Source: Nanobdellota archaeon
GTDB lineage: Archaea; Nanobdellota; Nanobdellia; Woesearchaeales; UBA12501
Direction of reading: 5' to 3'
NCBI GenBank assembly: GCA_018812465.1
Contig: JAHJCS010000072.1
Location: forward strand, 1 to 6,585
Length of the DNA stretch: 6,585 nt
Below are positions 5,683 to 6,585 of the stretch, piece after piece. Numbering within the stretch: position 1 is the stretch's first letter; each line of letters begins with the position of its first letter. Below the pieces are notes generated by a model. That model saw only the letters and a list, made by a program, of their open reading frames with translations. It was not told the DNA's origin and searched no databases. Position numbers and translations under genes: made by a program.

Positions 5683-6585
5683 AAAGCAGGGATTTTATCT
5701 TATTCTTAAGTTCGCTTATCTTCACTCTTTCCTGCTCTGTTGTGTCACGATTCCTTATTGTGACTGAATTATCATCAATGCTCTCAAAATCAATTGTGAC
5801 GCAGTAAGGGATTCCTATCTCATCAGCTCTTGCATATCTTCTTCCTACACTGCCAGATTTGTCATACTGGCATGCAAATTCATCCTTAAGGTCATTGAAT
5901 ATTTTTGTAGCAAGCTCTGTTATCTCTGGCTTGTTTCCAACAAGAGGGAATATGCCAAGCTTCACTGGAGCAAGCTTAGTGCTCAATTTCAGCACAATAT
6001 TGCCTCTTTTCTTGTCATCATTGTAAGCATCATACATAAAAGCAAGCATAGCTCTTCCAATTCCCTGTGAAGGTTCTATCACAGCAGGAACTACCTTCTC
6101 TTTTGTTTCCTCATCAAAGAAGGATAGGTCTTTCTTTGAGGCATTCGCGTGCTGAGTGAGATCAAAGCTCTGCCTGTCTGCATTGCCATGAATCTCTTTC
6201 CATCCGAATGGGAAATTATACTCAAGATCAAAGCATGCTCTTGCATAATGAGCAAGCTCATCTTTCACATGCTGTCTTATCCTAAGATTGTCCTTGTTTA
6301 TTCCAAGGTCAAGGAAGAACTTGTAGAATTGTGATAGCCAGTAAGCATGCCACTTTGATAGTATCTTCTTTGTGACCATATCTTTTATGGACATCTTCTT
6401 GTGTTCCTTGTCTCCTTCAAGAAGTATGTTGACTTCCATCTTCTCAAAGTCTTTTAGCATAGGGCAGTCATCAGCCTTTTTTGGATGGACAAAGAACTCA
6501 ATCTCAAACTGCTCGAATTCCCTGCACCTGAACATGAAATCCCTTGGGCTTATCTCATTCCTGAATGCCTTTCCTACCTGGGCTA
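5681..6585 (-). CDS. glyS: Glycyl-tRNA synthetase, archaeal/eukaryotic class II type (5' truncated by window)
   Basis: Attaches glycine to tRNA-Gly in the cytoplasm. The window shows the last 300 residues, about half of the usual length (roughly 570). The reading frame is open to the right edge; upstream of the Met codon at 6535 it encodes AQVGKAFRNEISPRDF, part of class II motif 2, so that Met is internal. Motif 2 continues as FRCREFEQFEIEFF. FPFGWKEIHGNADRQSFDL at visible residues 124-142 is the glycine-site region, and motif 3 is IEPSQGIGRAML (169-180) with its conserved arginine at 177. From about 203 to 300 is the HGTP anticodon-binding domain, beginning LAPVKLGIFPLVGN and containing SGSVGRRYARADEIGIP. 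The ADR segment is preceded by GN where GI is more usual. It ends with TAA, followed closely by the membrane protein gene. Confidence 0.95.
   Translation of the reverse strand, partial: AQVGKAFRNEISPRDFMFRCREFEQFEIEFFVHPKKADDCPMLKDFEKMEVNILLEGDKEHKKMSIKDMVTKKILSKWHAYWLSQFYKFFLDLGINKDNLRIRQHVKDELAHYARACFDLEYNFPFGWKEIHGNADRQSFDLTQHANASKKDLSFFDEETKEKVVPAVIEPSQGIGRAMLAFMYDAYNDDKKRGNIVLKLSTKLAPVKLGIFPLVGNKPEITELATKIFNDLKDEFACQYDKSGSVGRRYARADEIGIPYCVTIDFESIDDNSVTIRNRDTTEQERVKISELKNKIKSLL

Overview
The window reads as archaeal, and I infer a DPANN-type lineage (Woesearchaeota/Pacearchaeota/Nanoarchaeota-like). It is AT-rich, with many AGA/AGG arginine and ATA isoleucine codons. The promoters carry archaeal TATA boxes, and one lies where a leaderless transcript would be expected. 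The tRNA gene does not encode CCA and is interrupted by an archaeal-type intron. The glycyl-tRNA synthetase is of the archaeal/eukaryotic class II type, and the single-stranded DNA-binding protein resembles the crenarchaeal one-OB-fold kind. The lineage call is inference; no rRNA is present to test it.

Left part (1-4532, + strand): two large genes form a secretion/pilus motor module. The first encodes a 721-residue type II/IV secretion ATPase with all the expected nucleotide-binding boxes and a long N-terminal extension. The second, 77 bases downstream, encodes a 757-residue polytopic platform protein with two T2SSF domains (FlaJ/TadC-like). The ATPase would act from the cytoplasm on the platform protein to assemble or retract an archaeal type IV pilus-like filament. 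No pilin or prepilin peptidase gene is visible, so the substrate is unknown.

Middle (4533-4797): a convergent zone holding a minus-strand tRNA-Phe(GAA) gene whose T-loop is split by a 31-nt intron. The insertion folds into a bulge-helix-bulge, and precise removal restores a normal T-loop. A run of seven T ends the tRNA. Three consecutive inverted repeats occupy the 60 bases just upstream of its 5' end.

Right part (4798-6585, minus strand): the C-terminal half of glycyl-tRNA synthetase (gene runs off the right edge), then a small two-TM protein starting 6 bases after the synthetase stop, then an SSB-like OB-fold protein with its own strong TATA box. The SSB message may run on into the tRNA, since no terminator is seen between them.

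The most noteworthy item is the T-loop intron of the tRNA. The rest looks like ordinary, if poorly characterised, genome content. I found no CRISPR array, insertion sequence or defence system.
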